Origin: Sutcliffiella horikoshii
GTDB lineage: Bacteria; Bacillota; Bacilli; Bacillales; Bacillaceae_I
Assembly: GCF_020524325.1 (NCBI RefSeq)
Contig: NZ_JAIVKY010000013.1
Location: 25,148-89,147 of the forward strand
Length of the DNA: 64,000 nt
Reading direction: 5' to 3'
Positions 16,515-27,185 of this stretch are shown piece after piece. The notes beneath the pieces were generated by a model. It searched no databases. It was not told the origin of the DNA and saw only the letters and a program-made list of their open reading frames with translations. Both the position numbers and the translations under genes were made by a program. Within the stretch, counting starts at the first letter, position 1, and every line of letters begins with the position of its first letter.

Positions 16515-18224
16515 TTGGAACATAACCCAGCAAACTCGAATTTTATTCGAAATATTATAAAAGAGGACCTGGAATCCGGCAAGCGCAACCATGTCATCAC
16601 CCGCTTCCCTCCAGAGCCAAACGGTTACTTACATATCGGACACGCAAAGTCCATCGTCATCAACTTTGACCTTGCTGACGAGTTTAACGGAAAAACGAAC
16701 CTGCGCTTTGACGACACCAACCCTTTAAAAGAAGACGTGGAGTATGTTAACTCCATTAAAGAAGACGTAAAATGGCTTGGCTACGATTGGGACGGACTAT
16801 TCTTTGCATCTGATTATTTTGAAGAGATGTACAATCGTGCCGTTCTTCTAATTAAAAAAGGCAAAGCGTATGTGGACGACCTGTCTGCTGATGAAATTCG
16901 CGCTTACCGCGGGACTCTGAAAGAGCCAGGAAAAGACAGTCCTTATCGCGACCGTTCTGTGGAAGAGAACCTTGATCTATTCGAGCGCATGCGCAAAGGC
17001 GAATTCGGCAACGGAGAAAAAGTTCTTCGTGCAAAAATTGACATGAAGTCACCGAACATCAACCTGCGCGACCCTGTCATCTACCGCATTTCTCATACAA
17101 CCCACCATAACACAGGTGACAAATGGTGCATCTACCCGATGTATGCTTTCGCACACCCAATCGAGGATGCGATGGAAGATGTGACTCATTCTATCTGTAC
17201 GGTGGAGTTTGAAGACCAACGCCCACTATACAACTGGGTCGTAGCGGAAACGGAAATGGCTGGAACACCTCAGCAAATCGAGTTTGGCCGTTTGAACATC
17301 ACAAATGCCGTAATGAGTAAGCGAAAGCTGCGAAAGCTTGTGGAAGAAGGCATTGTTGATGGATGGGACGACCCTCGTATGCCGACAATTTCCGGACTGC
17401 GCCGTAAAGGATACACACCTGAAGCAATCCGAGCATTCGTTCGTGAAACAGGTGTTTCTAAAGGCTCCGGTTTCGTTGACTCGCAAATGCTGGATCACTT
17501 TGTTCGGGAAGATTTGAAATTGAAGTCCCCTCGTACGATGGGTGTTGTACGTCCATTGAAAGTGGTCATCACAAACTATCCAGAAGGACAAGTGGAAATG
17601 CTGGATGCGGAAATCAATCCGGAAAATCCGGAAATGGGAACAAGACAGATTCCATTCTCCCGCGAGATTTATATCGAGCAAGAGGATTTCATGGAAGATC
17701 CGCCAAAGAAATACTTCCGCCTATTCCCTGGCAATGAGGTTCGTTTGAAACATGCTTACTTCATTAAGTGTGAGGACTTTATTAAGGATGCGGACGGAAA
17801 TGTGGTGGAGATCCATTGTACGTATGATCCGGAAACGAAGAGCGGCTCTGGTTTCACTGGCCGTAAAGTAAAGGGTACCTTGCACTGGGTGGAAGCGTCG
17901 CAAGCGGTCCCTGCTGAGTTCCGTTTGTTCGAGCCTCTGCTATTAGATGAGGAACCTGAAAAGGAAGTTGAATCTGAAGTGGCAGATGTTGCTGGCACGG
18001 AAGAAGAGTCTTCTGTTGTGGAAAAGTCCTTCCTTGACCATGTAAATCCGAACTCCATGAAGGTATTGAATGGCTTTGTGGAGGAGAACATGAAGGGTGT
18101 GGCGCCACAAGAGAAATTCCAATTCTTCCGTCATGGCTACTTTAATGTGGATCCGAAACATACGACAACCGATAAGCTTGTGTTTAATGAGATTGTGTCG
18201 TTGAAGAGTTCGTTTAAGTTATAG
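16515..18224 (+). CDS. glnS: Glutaminyl-tRNA synthetase
   Basis: 569 residues. Class I signature motifs are clear: [15 protein letters not shown] (HIGH) and VMSKRKL (KMSKS variant). The catalytic core (about 20-330) and two beta-barrel anticodon-binding domains (about 335-550) are complete. It charges tRNA-Gln with glutamine. B. subtilis and many relatives lack GlnRS and make Gln-tRNA through GatCAB, so its presence suggests acquisition. An acidic insert ([20 protein letters not shown], near 480-500) is unusual. I prefer the TTG at 16515 (9 nt from GGAAGG) over the TTG at 16506, which abuts the site. A tRNA-Gln (TTG) gene lies at 63180-63254. Confidence 0.92.
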   Translation: MEHNPANSNFIRNIIKEDLESGKRNHVITRFPPEPNGYLHIGHAKSIVINFDLADEFNGKTNLRFDDTNPLKEDVEYVNSIKEDVKWLGYDWDGLFFASDYFEEMYNRAVLLIKKGKAYVDDLSADEIRAYRGTLKEPGKDSPYRDRSVEENLDLFERMRKGEFGNGEKVLRAKIDMKSPNINLRDPVIYRISHTTHHNTGDKWCIYPMYAFAHPIEDAMEDVTHSICTVEFEDQRPLYNWVVAETEMAGTPQQIEFGRLNITNAVMSKRKLRKLVEEGIVDGWDDPRMPTISGLRRKGYTPEAIRAFVRETGVSKGSGFVDSQMLDHFVREDLKLKSPRTMGVVRPLKVVITNYPEGQVEMLDAEINPENPEMGTRQIPFSREIYIEQEDFMEDPPKKYFRLFPGNEVRLKHAYFIKCEDFIKDADGNVVEIHCTYDPETKSGSGFTGRKVKGTLHWVEASQAVPAEFRLFEPLLLDEEPEKEVESEVADVAGTEEESSVVEKSFLDHVNPNSMKVLNGFVEENMKGVAPQEKFQFFRHGYFNVDPKHTTTDKLVFNEIVSLKSSFKL

Positions 18225-18252
18225 AGTTGAGTGATTGATCGATTGATTGATT

Positions 18253-18283
18253 GCCCCCGTTTTGAGAACGGGGGCTTTTTGGG
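18253..18283 (+). terminator. glnS terminator
   Basis: GCCCCCGTT pairs with AACGGGGGC, followed by TTTTT. Confidence 0.9.
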
Positions 18284-18350
18284 TTTTTTTTACCACTTAT
18301 TCTACGCAAAATTTGCCGAGGTGTGTCGAATGGCGGTTATATACTCTAAA

Positions 18351-18430
18351 GTGGTTGATAAAGTAAAAAGTTGGTTGATATAGTGAAAAGTCGATTGAAA
18401 AAAACGTAACTTGGTTGATAAATCATATAC
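18351..18430. repeat. 20-bp tandem array, TTGGTTGATA family
   Basis: Four units at exactly 20-bp spacing (18351, 18371, 18391, 18411), each starting like (T/G)(T/C)GGTTGATA and carrying AGTAAAAAG-type tails; the third is degenerate. It lies between glnS and the NERD gene. Confidence 0.75.
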
Positions 18431-18504
18431 TTTCGGGCTTCAGGCAGGAATTCATGAATTCTGAGGCGAAATAGAGAGGGAATATCTATGAAAAGGAGCC
18501 TACA

Positions 18505-19464
18505 ATGATAAAAAAAGACAGAGAAAAGCCACTCAGGTTGCTCGCGCATGAAGCGGCAATGCGAAGAATCCCCAAAACCCATCCAAAACACCCTCAAATA
18601 GAAAAAGAATTCTACCGGTTACACTATGGGTACAAAGGCGAACAAGCAATGGACTACTTTTCATCCTTCTTACCACATGAAAATTATAAAGTTTTGCATG
18701 GACTCCGGATTCCAGACACAAAAGGCCGCCACTTCCAGATGGACTCACTCCTTATCTCACCTACTCATTGCCTCATATTAGATTCTAAATATGTTTCAGG
18801 AAAAATGGAGTTTGATGAAGATACCGGTAGTCTGATCCGTCATAATGAAACAGGACAAGAAAGACTTGGAGACCCTTTTGCACAGCTAGCCCGTCACAAA
18901 ATTCAACTCTCCTCTATCATCCAAGACCTTAAATTACCCCGATTACCTATCTATACTCAAATCGTCATAACACATAAAAACGCTACCCTATTTAAAAAAT
19001 CTCCCATCATCTTAAAAAACGTAGTCTTTCACACAAATCTCCCAACCAGAATAAAAGAAATTGATAACATCCAAACCCATACTTACTTTTCAAATAAGGA
19101 CACTAACAAACTCGTCAAAACACTAATAAAAATTCATCAAGATGAGGATTTCAACTTGATGAATCACTATGGACTTTTGCCTACTGAGTTTATTAGAGGA
19201 GTGATTTGCCCTAATTGCTCCCATGCACCTATGCATAAAACCTATCAAAGATGGGTGTGCTTAAATTGTAAGCACATAGATAGAGACCTAATAAAGCAGA
19301 CCATAAAGGATTACCCTTTGCTTGGGTTTGGGAATACGGTAACAAACAGGAAGTTCAAAGAATTTATATGTCTGCATTCATCAAGTATCTCTTACAAAGA
19401 GCTCCAATCGTTAAACCTCCCCCAAAAAGGCAGCAAAAAAGCCAGAATATACTTTATTGAATAA
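18505..19464 (+). CDS. NERD-domain protein with C-terminal zinc ribbon
   Basis: 319 residues. The NERD (nuclease-related) domain spans about 40-150: GYKGEQAMDYF, LRIPDTKGRHFQMDSLLIS with a conserved Asp, and LILDSKYVSGKM with the D/E-x-K core. A zinc ribbon near residue 233 (ICPNCSHAPMHK ... WVCLNCKHID) follows, then a short helical tail. NERD domains are predicted nucleases of the PD-(D/E)XK type; cellular role unknown. AAAGGAG precedes the ATG. It is preceded by a 20-bp repeat array. Confidence 0.8.
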   Translation: MIKKDREKPLRLLAHEAAMRRIPKTHPKHPQIEKEFYRLHYGYKGEQAMDYFSSFLPHENYKVLHGLRIPDTKGRHFQMDSLLISPTHCLILDSKYVSGKMEFDEDTGSLIRHNETGQERLGDPFAQLARHKIQLSSIIQDLKLPRLPIYTQIVITHKNATLFKKSPIILKNVVFHTNLPTRIKEIDNIQTHTYFSNKDTNKLVKTLIKIHQDEDFNLMNHYGLLPTEFIRGVICPNCSHAPMHKTYQRWVCLNCKHIDRDLIKQTIKDYPLLGFGNTVTNRKFKEFICLHSSSISYKELQSLNLPQKGSKKARIYFIE

Positions 19465-19470
19465 AAACAC

Positions 19471-19508
19471 AAAAGATCCCCGCGAAGATAACCTCTCCCC
19501 GGGGGTCC
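19471..19508. terminator. Hairpin between convergent genes
   Basis: AAAAGATCCCC pairs with GGGGGTC across a ~20-nt loop; on the minus strand TTTTGTGTTTTT follows. Confidence 0.6.
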
Positions 19509-19522
19509 CTCAACATGGCATA

Positions 19523-19720
19523 TTACACAAACCATCTCAAATAAACAATAAACCCAACGATAATAACTACAAACAGCGCGATATAAATGTAAGTGAGTCG
19601 TCTTACATTCCCCTCTGATTTCTTCTGATAATCGTGATCTCCATTTCCCGCTACCTGAAGTGTTGCAAACAGTCCGCCAACCAAAACTAACACTCCTAAA
19701 ACGCCTAATGCCAACATCAT
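19523..19720 (-). CDS. Small two-helix membrane protein
   Basis: 65 residues beginning MMLALGVLGVLVLVGG, with a second hydrophobic segment near the C-terminus (IYIALFVVIIVGFIVYL) and a charged loop between (GNGDHDYQKKSEGNVRR). I prefer the ATG pair at 19720 because GGAGAGAGAG lies just upstream; the longer frame would begin inside that site. The family is unrecognised. Confidence 0.5.
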   Translation of the reverse strand: MMLALGVLGVLVLVGGLFATLQVAGNGDHDYQKKSEGNVRRLTYIYIALFVVIIVGFIVYLRWFV

Positions 19721-19961
19721 ATGCTCTCTCTCCATTCAAAAACTTCTCTACACTTTGAACGGTATCCTAAAACTGAAGGCTTTTCAATTAAACTACCTTA
19801 TTGCTCCCTCCATAGTCCAAACCTCCCATACAGCATGCCACCCCTTACGTTATACTGATAAAATACATAATTTGTATAAATCACTAGGATACGGTTTGAA
19901 CAATTCCAAATTAAGGTATTAAATGTAAGTAAGTTTCCGTAGAAAGGATAGGGGCAACATT

Positions 19962-20162
19962 ATGGAACGTTTTCTTAGTACCATTCAAACCTTTTTCTTC
20001 ATGATTCTATTTTTAGCAATAACTATCATTACAGGAATTTCGTCATTTGATTTTTTCAAGGACGGTAGCATTCTTTATGGGCTTGCGCTAGGCGTGCTAT
20101 GCCTATTCTCCGTAGGTTTTGTGTGGTTATCCATTAGTAGTTTACTATCTAAAAAGGATTAG
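19962..20162 (+). CDS. Small two-helix membrane protein
   Basis: 66 residues: two hydrophobic helices (about 8-30 and 37-60) separated by FDFFKDGS, with a KKD tail. GGATAGGGG is upstream of the ATG. The next gene starts 15 bp downstream, so the two are probably an operon. The function is unknown. Confidence 0.55.
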   Translation: MERFLSTIQTFFFMILFLAITIITGISSFDFFKDGSILYGLALGVLCLFSVGFVWLSISSLLSKKD

Positions 20163-20177
20163 AAAGGAGACATATAT

Positions 20178-20975
20178 ATGGGGTTTGTCGCTGTTATGGC
20201 TTTAATCTTCACCGTCCCTTTCATCTGGCTCGCATGGTCGGCCATAGATGTAGGGAATGGAAAAAGAGAAAAGATAGATTGGAAAAAACCTAGTATTCTG
20301 CTATTCATCATAATAGCTCTCGTAGGTGCGATGAATTATTACTTTTATCACACCTATCAACTGCCCTTTTGGCCAAACTTTTTTGAAGGCATAGTAGGGC
20401 TTACCGTTACTGGGGCTATTGTACTCATCATAGCGATCGTCAATATTATTGTCAGCATCACGCATAAAGGAGCGCCAAAATCTGTTCATAATCCCAAAGC
20501 GGTGTGGGCCTTTGCTGGTATATTAGGAGTTGCCTTCTTATTATTATTTTCGTGGGTCTACCCTACCGCTCAAAAAGCTGCCTATGTTCACAAAATCGAA
20601 ACAGCCATGCATGCACTAGCAGAATCTGAAACAGATAAAGAAATTACCGTTCTTTTCATGAACTCGGAGAAAAATTGCGTCAGGCGCAGGACGCAGAGTT
20701 GTTCAGATGAAGGATACCAAAACTACTTCTTTGTAAAAAATAACTTAGAGGAAGAAAAAGAGGTTCAGGTCCGGATCCGTGCACTGAACGCCGAGCAGGA
20801 AGAGCTAAAAGTCGTAGATTCCAACATCATGACCCTTGGCGCAGGCGAACTGAGACTAGTGGAAACCGAAGAAACAAACGATAAAACAAGTATCTGGAGC
20901 AAGTCTACCTTCGAAACAGATTACCAAACTTATTATTACGAATATATGTATCGATTCCGAGACATTTCGGAGTAA
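20178..20975 (+). CDS. Membrane protein with a C-terminal extracytoplasmic domain, unknown
   Basis: 265 residues: about four transmembrane segments in the first 135 residues, then a soluble domain (about 140-265) with two cysteines close together (KNCVRRRTQSCSDEG) that could form a disulfide. No family is recognised. AAAGGAG precedes the ATG and the preceding small membrane gene is 15 bp away. A strong terminator follows. Confidence 0.55.
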   Translation: MGFVAVMALIFTVPFIWLAWSAIDVGNGKREKIDWKKPSILLFIIIALVGAMNYYFYHTYQLPFWPNFFEGIVGLTVTGAIVLIIAIVNIIVSITHKGAPKSVHNPKAVWAFAGILGVAFLLLFSWVYPTAQKAAYVHKIETAMHALAESETDKEITVLFMNSEKNCVRRRTQSCSDEGYQNYFFVKNNLEEEKEVQVRIRALNAEQEELKVVDSNIMTLGAGELRLVETEETNDKTSIWSKSTFETDYQTYYYEYMYRFRDISE

Positions 20976-20982
20976 TAAATTT

Positions 20983-21018
20983 AAGCCAATCGCCTAACAA
21001 TGACGATTGGCTTTTTTA
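20983..21018 (+). terminator. Terminator
   Basis: AAGCCAATCG pairs with CGATTGGCTT, followed by TTTTTAT. Confidence 0.85.
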
Positions 21019-21076
21019 TCTCCTTAAAGGTATTAAATTCCAATTAAAAGGCATCTTAATTATTGGCGACGAACCC

Positions 21077-21102
21077 AAATAATATTAATTTCAGAATATT
21101 AT
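21077..21102. promoter_or_regulatory. Perfect inverted repeat upstream of katG
   Basis: AATAATATT, an 8-bp spacer, then AATATTATT: a perfect 9-bp dyad about 150 bp before katG. It is AT-rich like PerR/Fur-type operators but does not match the PerR box spacing. A TTATAATTACAAT sequence at 21145-21157 matches half of a PerR box. Confidence 0.35.
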
Positions 21103-21212
21103 TGAAAATTAGGTGCATATTTCTTTTTATTCTGCTGATTATTTATTATAATTACAATGTAAGAATTGATGTTGTCTCATTTTGTAGTTTCGTACGTTGT
21201 AAGGCAAGATAG

Positions 21213-23441
<2,229 letters not shown>

Positions 23442-23445
23442 TACA

Positions 23446-23485
23446 AAAAAGCCAGATGGAGATTAAACCCTTCATCTGGCTTTTC
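23446..23485. terminator. Bidirectional terminator katG / GNAT gene
   Basis: AAAAGCCAGATG pairs with CATCTGGCTTTT between the convergent genes. Confidence 0.85.
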
Positions 23486-23487
23486 TT

Positions 23488-23946
23488 TTATTCAGCGGTC
23501 TTTTTTTCATATAGCTTAATCGAGCTGCCGCCTGGTCCATATGCGATTCCGCTATTTTTCCAGCCGTATCTCTCATAATAGTCATCTAAATCTGTTGTTA
23601 GGTATAGGTTCTCATACCCTTTTTCAGCCGCCACGGTTAATCCATGCTCCAAAAGCTTGGCACCTATCCCCTTCCCTCTATGCTCCTCTGCGACATAAAG
23701 GCAAGCCAACCATGGACACAAGTCCTGACGGCTATTTATATCATTTCTTAAGATCGCATACGTACCAATGATTTCATCACCTTCAACTGCCACATAAAAC
23801 CGTGGTATATCAGAAGAGGTTGTAGCAGAATGGAGGATTGCATCTTCATAGAACTTAAAATTCTCCTCGCTCCCCCATTGCTGCCAAAAAACTTGGATGG
23901 CCTTCTCCAATAGTTGATTCTTGTTTCTTAGTTCGATAATTTGCAT
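23488..23946 (-). CDS. GNAT-family N-acetyltransferase
   Basis: 152 residues. The acetyl-CoA-binding loop is ACLYVAEEHRGKGIGAKLLE (R/Q-x-x-G-x-G/A), with the preceding strand FYVAVEGDEIIGTYAI and the following YENLYLTTDLDDYYERYGW typical of GNAT. The acyl acceptor is unknown. It follows the gntR gene by 30 bp on the same strand and may share its transcript. Confidence 0.85.
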   Translation of the reverse strand: MQIIELRNKNQLLEKAIQVFWQQWGSEENFKFYEDAILHSATTSSDIPRFYVAVEGDEIIGTYAILRNDINSRQDLCPWLACLYVAEEHRGKGIGAKLLEHGLTVAAEKGYENLYLTTDLDDYYERYGWKNSGIAYGPGGSSIKLYEKKTAE

Positions 23947-23976
23947 TGTTATGCTCCGTTGGAAAGTATAGTATTG

Positions 23977-24648
23977 CTATTCCACGCTATCTTTTTGCTC
24001 CGCATAGAACTCATCAATCGCACGAAGCCAGTTTGTGCGAGCTATTTTAGCAGCCGTTTCTGCATCTCGATTCTCAAATGCTTTTAGCATGGACTCGTGT
24101 TCTTCTATTGAAGCACCTGTCAGTATAATGGACTGATGAAAATAGAGACGCAGAACATGTGCCTGGAGATTTGATACTGAGTTAGCCAGATAAGGGTTCT
24201 GTGCACTCTCTACAATAATGTTATGGAATTGCTCATCCTGCTTTAAAGCAGAATAAAAGTCTCCTTTTTTTATGGCATGAGCGAACGCAGTATTAATCTC
24301 TCGTAATGTATCGATGGCATCTTCGGTAATTAAGGGGGTTGCAAGTTCCGCCGCTAACGCCTCTAAAGCCCCTAATGGAGGCAAAATTTTCGTTATGTCT
24401 TCTTTATTTACAGAGGTGACTTGCGTGCCTACCCCTGGAAACATTTCCACTAACCCTTGAACATTCAAAAGTTGCAGGGCTTCTCGTATAGGCGTTCTGC
24501 TAACACCTAAAGCTTGTGCAAGTTCCGCATCATTCAGCTTTTCTTTCGGTTGAAGCGTTCCGTCGATGATCCACTCCTGGATTTGAGAAAAGGCGCGCTT
24601 TTTTGCAGATACACGAGTGGGTGATGAATAGTTGGAAGGTATGGGCAT
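23977..24648 (-). CDS. GntR-family (FadR-type) transcriptional regulator
   Basis: 223 residues. The winged helix (AFSQIQEWIIDGTLQPKEKL ... ALGVSRTPIREALQLLNVQG) is followed by an all-helical FCD effector domain (about 85-215) with the metal/ligand residues D...H (LKQDEQFHNIIVES and RLYFHQS, EEHESML). The ATG at 24648 follows AAAGGTGG; the frame extends three codons to a TTG. It is divergent from brnQ, and three copies of a GCAATATATTAC-type operator lie between them, so it probably controls brnQ and itself. Confidence 0.85.
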   Translation of the reverse strand: MPIPSNYSSPTRVSAKKRAFSQIQEWIIDGTLQPKEKLNDAELAQALGVSRTPIREALQLLNVQGLVEMFPGVGTQVTSVNKEDITKILPPLGALEALAAELATPLITEDAIDTLREINTAFAHAIKKGDFYSALKQDEQFHNIIVESAQNPYLANSVSNLQAHVLRLYFHQSIILTGASIEEHESMLKAFENRDAETAAKIARTNWLRAIDEFYAEQKDSVE

Positions 24649-24736
24649 TATGATCAACCACCTTTATAAATTTCACAACAAAACATTGAGTCAATTAAAA
24701 GTTATCTATTAAAAGTGTATAGTAATCTGCTTTTAA

Positions 24737-24821
24737 ATACAATATATTGCATTTAACTAGTCGACGTAATATATTGCATAAATATTTTGCATGTGTTATC
24801 TTGTGGTATGCAATATATTAC
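24737..24821. promoter_or_regulatory. Operator cluster between gntR and brnQ
   Basis: Three copies of a 14-bp site: ACAATATATTGCAT (24739-24752), GTAATATATTGCAT (24766-24779) and, inverted, ATGCAATATATTAC (24808-24821). The first two are 27 bp apart. They are the probable binding sites of the adjacent GntR regulator. Confidence 0.65.
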
Positions 24822-24891
24822 CTTACTAAAATAATTTTCTATATATTTATGTGAGAGCAGCCAGATCATGAAACCATCAGGAGGACTTAAG

Positions 24892-26244
24892 ATGACAAAC
24901 AAAATGCCTTTTTCATTTGTACTAGCCATTGGTTTTATGCTTTTTGCATTATTCTTCGGTGCGGGAAATCTAATATTCCCAGCCATGCTAGGTCAATCCG
25001 CAGGGACGAATATTTGGTCTGCTAATGCGGGCTTTATCGTAACTGGTGTTGGCTTACCTTTGCTTGGTGTACTGGCTTTAGGCTATTCAGGGAAAAGCGA
25101 TCTTCAGTCCTTAGCGAGCAGGGTACACCCTGTTTTCGGACTTGTCTTTACCGTGATTTTGTATCTAGCCATTGGACCTCTTTTTGCCATCCCGAGAACG
25201 GGAACTGCTTCCTTTGAAATGGGAATCAGACCGTTCTTATCAGAAGAAAGCAGTAGCCTTGGGTTATTAATTTTCACCATTCTATTTTTTGGCATTACCG
25301 TATTCTTTTCTTTGAAATCTACTAAAATAGTGGACATTGTAGGAAAAGTTTTAACACCCCTATTACTTATTTTCATAGGGATTTTAATTGCCACGGCATT
25401 TATTTTCCCAATTGGAAGCTTCCAGGCTCCTACAGAAAATTACGTTGATGGTTCCTTCTTCAAAGGATTCCAAGAAGGCTATCTGACAATGGATGCCCTT
25501 GCTGCCTTTGTATTCGGTATCGTTGTCATCAATGCTGTTAAAGCAAAAGGTGCGACAACAAAGAAGGAAATCATGATCGCTGTCACGAAAGCAGGCAGTA
25601 TTGCGGCAGGACTTCTTGCCATCATCTATACTTCCCTATCCTATATTGGAGCTTCAAGTGTGGAAGCACTAGGATTATTAGAAAATGGAGGCGCGGTTCT
25701 ATCTGGTGCATCCAATCACTTCTTTGGCGCTTACGGTGGATTATTGCTTAGCTTAATCGTTATTGGCGCTTGTTTAACAACAAGTATCGGTCTTATCATA
25801 TCTTGTTCTTCCTATTTTAATAAACTGTTGCCAAACGTTTCTTACAAAACTTTTGTCATTGTCTTATCTACAATCAGTGCCATTTTTGCAAACGTAGGCT
25901 TAACTCAATTGATTGCCGTATCCGTACCGGTGTTAGTTGCAATCTACCCATTTGTTGTCTGCTTGATGGCCTTAACATTCTTACATTCATTCTTTAACGG
26001 AAGAAAAGAAGTGTATCAAGGAAGCATGATTTTTACTTCCATTGTGGCATTCTCTGATGCGTTGAAGGCAGCAGGTATGAGCATTGTAACGGTTGAAGAT
26101 CTTTTTGCTACGATCCTTCCTTTATATGAAGTAGGGTTAGGTTGGATTTTCCCGGCGATTATCGGTGGATTGTTAGGGTTTATTTGGGGGAAGGTTAAAA
26201 AAGAACACCCACAACGTGTACAGCTTGAGAGGGAAGCAAGTTAA
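24892..26244 (+). CDS. brnQ: Branched-chain amino acid transport system II carrier protein (BrnQ)
   Basis: 450 residues with about twelve transmembrane helices. The N-terminal signature LFFGAGNLIFPAMLGQSAG and GLPLLGVLALGYSG are diagnostic of the LIVCS family, Na+-coupled symporters for Leu/Ile/Val. The ATG at 24892 is set by AGGAGG 7 nt upstream; the frame opens eight codons earlier. It is divergent from the GntR regulator. The gene's downstream terminator has been split by the Tn7-like insertion at 26280. Confidence 0.9.
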   Translation: MTNKMPFSFVLAIGFMLFALFFGAGNLIFPAMLGQSAGTNIWSANAGFIVTGVGLPLLGVLALGYSGKSDLQSLASRVHPVFGLVFTVILYLAIGPLFAIPRTGTASFEMGIRPFLSEESSSLGLLIFTILFFGITVFFSLKSTKIVDIVGKVLTPLLLIFIGILIATAFIFPIGSFQAPTENYVDGSFFKGFQEGYLTMDALAAFVFGIVVINAVKAKGATTKKEIMIAVTKAGSIAAGLLAIIYTSLSYIGASSVEALGLLENGGAVLSGASNHFFGAYGGLLLSLIVIGACLTTSIGLIISCSSYFNKLLPNVSYKTFVIVLSTISAIFANVGLTQLIAVSVPVLVAIYPFVVCLMALTFLHSFFNGRKEVYQGSMIFTSIVAFSDALKAAGMSIVTVEDLFATILPLYEVGLGWIFPAIIGGLLGFIWGKVKKEHPQRVQLEREAS

Positions 26245-26257
26245 TTTTTAATACAGA

Positions 26258-26279
26258 AAAGACTCAACCATAATCGGTT
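26258..26279. terminator. Left half of a split glmS/brnQ terminator, plus target duplication
   Basis: AAAAGACTCAACC (26258-26270) is complementary to GGTTGAGTCTTTT at 53449-53461. Joining the flanks without the element rebuilds a 13-bp stem with a 5-6 nt loop. CGGTT at 26275-26279 is repeated at 53448-53452 and is the 5-bp target duplication. Confidence 0.8.
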
Positions 26280-26288
26280 GTTCAAGTG

Positions 26289-26437
26289 CATTAAAGTTGG
26301 TAACTAGAAAACCCGTTAAAATCAAGGAATAACGGGTTTTTGGCACTATATATAAGTTACATTAGTGTTGGTAACTAATTTTAGATTAATAATCGGACTT
26401 AACATTAATGTTGGTAACTAATTTTAGTGGTGGTAAC
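26289..26437. repeat. Far-end TnsB-type binding sites
   Basis: Copies of CATTA(A/G)(A/T)GTTGGTAACT lie at 26289-26305, 26360-26376 and 26403-26419, with a degenerate fourth near 26422-26437 (TAGTGGTGGTAACAG). They are inverted relative to those at the other end, as expected of transposon termini. Confidence 0.8.
26308..26341 (+). terminator. Terminator just inside the far transposon end
   Basis: AAAACCCGTTA pairs with TAACGGGTTTTT, between the first two TnsB sites. It would stop brnQ read-through after loss of the original terminator. Confidence 0.7.
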
Positions 26438-26559
26438 AGCACTTTTAGGAATCGCCATTGACACATCTCTTACTTGTGAAACCGCCCTTAACTATTGTAA
26501 AGAAAATAAATATAAACACATTTATCTGTGGACAATCAGGATATTAAATACGGATCTCA

Positions 26560-26830
26560 TTTATTTACCAACCACTCAAAATGTTAATAAGATAAGTAAA
26601 AAAGACCTTCTTTGTTGCTCTCTAATATCAAACATTAATCTTCCCACTCTAGGCAATAAAGATAGTTTCTTTCATGTTTCTGATAATGTGATGTATTCTT
26701 TTAGTTATCCAGCCTAGATGCCGGATAACCCATCCTTTAGAAGCAGCCTTATTATCATGGACTTGAATAAACGGTTTATAATTTTACTAGTTCCTTGTCC
26801 CGCCATCTGTTACGGGGTAATAATTAAAGT
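26560..26830 (-). pseudogene. Decayed tnsA relic
   Basis: The minus strand translates with interruptions into segments matching intact TnsA (52246-53085): NYKPFIQVHDNKAASKGWV versus DYEPFIQVHDNKVASEGWV, then RHLGW and RIHH, and after a frameshift FDIREQ versus VDIREQ. There are several stop codons and frameshifts. It corresponds to about TnsA residues 15-85. The nucleotide match is partial, so this is a diverged second tnsA, not a recent copy. The 96-aa + strand frame here is its shadow. Confidence 0.75.
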
Positions 26831-26946
26831 AGTACAAAATAGAGAGAAACGATTGGATTAGGAATAATTTCTGATTGAAAATGAGGGTGGACTGATATTT
26901 GAAATACGATTTTATTTTAATTGTAGGAATTGGTCCTAACTTCATC

Positions 26947-26981
26947 AAAAAAGACAAGTAATATATTTCACTTGTCTTAAG
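26947..26981 (-). terminator. Terminator after the tniQ2 operon
   Basis: AAGACAAGT pairs with ACTTGTCTT; the minus strand continues TTTTTT. Confidence 0.75.
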
Positions 26982-26984
26982 TAA

Positions 26985-27158
26985 CTATTTTAATTTTTCA
27001 TCAAGTTTAGTGTCCATAGCATCTAAGTAAAGTAGCATTTCGTAAAGGTCATTGAATATGTTATCCACCTTATACTGTTCATCGTTCTTAATAGAGTTTA
27101 ATATGAGAAGGACTTTTTGTTTTAACTCAATTACAGACAATTTATCAAGTATGTCCAA
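26985..27158 (-). CDS. Small acidic helical protein downstream of the second tniQ
   Basis: 57 residues from a TTG start behind AGAGGTGAT, reading LDILDKLSVIELKQKVLLIL ... DDLYEML-like helices and ending KLDEKLK. It begins 27 bp after the tniQ2 stop and ends just before a terminator, so it is the last gene of that operon. It is amphipathic and probably all-helical. No known family comes to mind; a transposition accessory or regulatory peptide is possible. Confidence 0.5.
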   Translation of the reverse strand: MDILDKLSVIELKQKVLLILNSIKNDEQYKVDNIFNDLYEMLLYLDAMDTKLDEKLK

Positions 27159-27185
27159 AAGTTTATCACCTCTTTAATTTCCACA

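Noticed and set aside
17226..18161. Long antisense frames opposite glnS
   Set aside because: They are shadows of a highly biased coding sequence with no start signals or recognisable protein features.
26427..26717. 96-aa plus-strand reading frame
   Set aside because: The opposite strand is a decayed tnsA relic; the plus-strand frame has no ribosome-binding site and an unlikely composition.
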